Source: an uncultured Oscillospiraceae bacterium (GTDB lineage Bacteria > Bacillota > Clostridia > Oscillospirales > Ruminococcaceae). Taken from it: a stretch of 41,306 bases of DNA. Position numbers and translations under genes: made by a program. The stretch covers positions 1 through 41,306 of the forward strand of contig CAJTVI010000015.1 of the NCBI GenBank assembly GCA_910579545.1, in the 5' to 3' direction. Numbering within the stretch: position 1 is the stretch's first letter; each line of letters begins with the position of its first letter. Below are positions 40,714-41,306 of the stretch, piece after piece. The notes under the pieces were generated by a model. That model was not told the origin of the DNA. It made no database searches and worked only from the letters and a program-made list of their open reading frames with translations.

Positions 40714-40943
40714 AGGATCACCTCCCGCTTACTATGGGCCGCGCCGGCCCTGCTTAAACATGCGCGGCGGCGGATGCCGGGCCTTTTTGGGCACGGCGGC
40801 CGGGGCTTTGCGGGGCCTGCCCGCGGCTTTGCCTTTTTGCGGGGCCGCCGCTCCAAGGCCCGCCGCGCCGGGCCTTTGCTGCCACATTTGCCGGACAAGC
40901 CGGCTTTTGCCGGCCGGGCGGCTGTACTTTTTGATGCGGGATG

Positions 40944-40976
40944 TGCTATAATAGCCGCAGGCCGGCTATGATAGCC
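40944..40976 (+). promoter_or_regulatory. Extended -10 promoter and dyad before the last gene
   Basis: TGC-TATAAT (40944-40952) with no clear -35, followed by the palindrome GGCTAT-G-ATAGCC (40964-40976), with another ATAGCC at 40951-40956. The dyad sits on the predicted start of transcription (near 40959). The stretch 40714-41110 otherwise shows no gene; the leader would be about 155 nt. Confidence 0.55.
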
Positions 40977-41116
40977 TTAAAAGGTAAAACGGCCCCGCCC
41001 GGTTTTGGCGCCCCGGCAAATCCGCCGCGCCCCGGGCCGGCAAAGGCATTTCATCGTTTTTATTTTGGCGTTTCAAGGTGTAATTTCAGGGTCTCAAAGT
41101 AAGGGAGGCGATCCCC

Positions 41117-41306
41117 ATCGCAACCAACGATCCCCGCGAGCCGCGCCCCGTGCGCAGGCTCAACACGGGTTCCAGCGCCCGCAGGCCCTCCGGCTCCGGG
41201 CATCCCGAGGGCCAGCGCCCCGCGGCCTCCGGCGCGCAGCACGCGTCCGCTTCCGGCAGCCAGCGCCCCGCGGCTTCCGGCGCGCAGCACGCGTCCGCCG
41301 GCCGCC
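41117..41306 (+). CDS. Start of a gene with repetitive N-terminus, 3'-partial
   Basis: Open frame to the window edge, encoding (if ATC is read as Met) MATNDPREPRPVRRLNTG and then a Ser/Ala/Gly/Gln/Arg-rich disordered stretch. A good ribosome site AAGGGAGGCG (41101-41110) lies 7 nt before an ATC at 41117; there is no ATG, GTG or TTG in frame between a stop at 41081 and a GTG at 41150, which lacks a ribosome site. So either AUC initiation, a sequence error in an ATG, or a shorter protein. Such tails are common on cytoplasmic N-termini of wall-synthesis enzymes in these bacteria, but the product cannot be named. Confidence 0.5.
   Translation, partial: MATNDPREPRPVRRLNTGSSARRPSGSGHPEGQRPAASGAQHASASGSQRPAASGAQHASAGR
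41213..41303 (+). repeat. 48-bp tandem repeat, nearly two copies
   Basis: Unit starting CAGCGCCCCGCGGC at 41213 and again at 41261, one base different over the first about 40 bp. It is in frame with the partial gene and encodes QRPAASGAQHASASGS per unit. Confidence 0.75.

Noticed and set aside
41060..41290. 76-codon minus-strand frame at the right edge
   Set aside because: Repeat-derived Gly/Ala/Arg translation without ribosome site; the plus strand has a well-placed Shine-Dalgarno and a consistent frame.

Overview
The window is a GC-rich, gene-dense chromosomal segment of a Gram-positive anaerobe. It has Gram-positive lipoprotein signals, a DivIB-type division protein, a YerC-type TrpR-like regulator, LytTR/GHKL signalling, GntR-YtrA regulation and strong AGGAGG ribosome sites. 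Together with the high GC this suggests an Oscillospiraceae/Ruminococcaceae gut clostridium (Faecalibacterium-Gemmiger-Subdoligranulum type); this is inference from gene style, not a database match. I see no phage genes, IS, CRISPR, rRNA or tRNA.

Layout. (1) 1-1470: 3' part of divIB/ftsQ and yerC. (2) 1540-8120: a complete branched-chain amino-acid ABC importer livJ-H-M-G-F followed by a FecR-domain lipoprotein, closed by a bidirectional terminator. (3) 8220-11500: an MFS exporter divergent from an AraC regulator, then an AraC-GyrI-like regulator and a 16-bp-stem terminator. (4) 11620-15490 (minus): a YtrA-type GntR regulator and an ABC exporter operon, with three TAGTACA sites in the two promoter regions. 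(5) 15515-24850: a fructan/sucrose locus. LacI repressor, an unknown membrane protein and a YesL/DUF624 protein run leftwards; LplB- and YtcP-type permeases, a binding lipoprotein, an intracellular GH32 hydrolase and a fructokinase run rightwards.

(6) 24918-32940: the most interesting part, a probable cell-wall tailoring island. A D-aspartate-ligase-like ATP-grasp enzyme, an asparagine-synthetase-type amidotransferase and a radical SAM/SPASM enzyme are read leftwards; a second amidotransferase and a MurE-like ligase are read rightwards from the same intergenic region. The two amidotransferase genes share a 250-bp inverted repeat with 249 identities, lying in the same reading frame in both genes, while the sequence on both sides diverges abruptly. 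Recombination between the arms would invert the ATP-grasp gene and both promoters, keep both amidotransferase frames open, and change which downstream gene (radical SAM or MurE-like) is transcribed behind the ATP-grasp gene. It is either a phase-variable switch or a gene-conversion footprint.

(7) 33050-35174: a LytTR response regulator, with an odd proline/alanine-rich insert in its receiver domain, and a GHKL histidine kinase. (8) 35227-39790 (minus): an FkbH-like glyceryl-ACP enzyme, acyl carrier protein, MaoC dehydratase, SDR reductase and GNAT-type transferase, a compact set able in principle to build and transfer a small hydroxyacyl group (glyceryl, or lactyl after dehydration and reduction). 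(9) 39810-41306: a glyoxalase-fold protein, a BofC-C-like membrane-anchored protein, and the start of a gene with a repetitive N-terminus and no normal start codon.

Regions 6 to 8 are adjacent and plausibly all serve the cell envelope; that link is inference.
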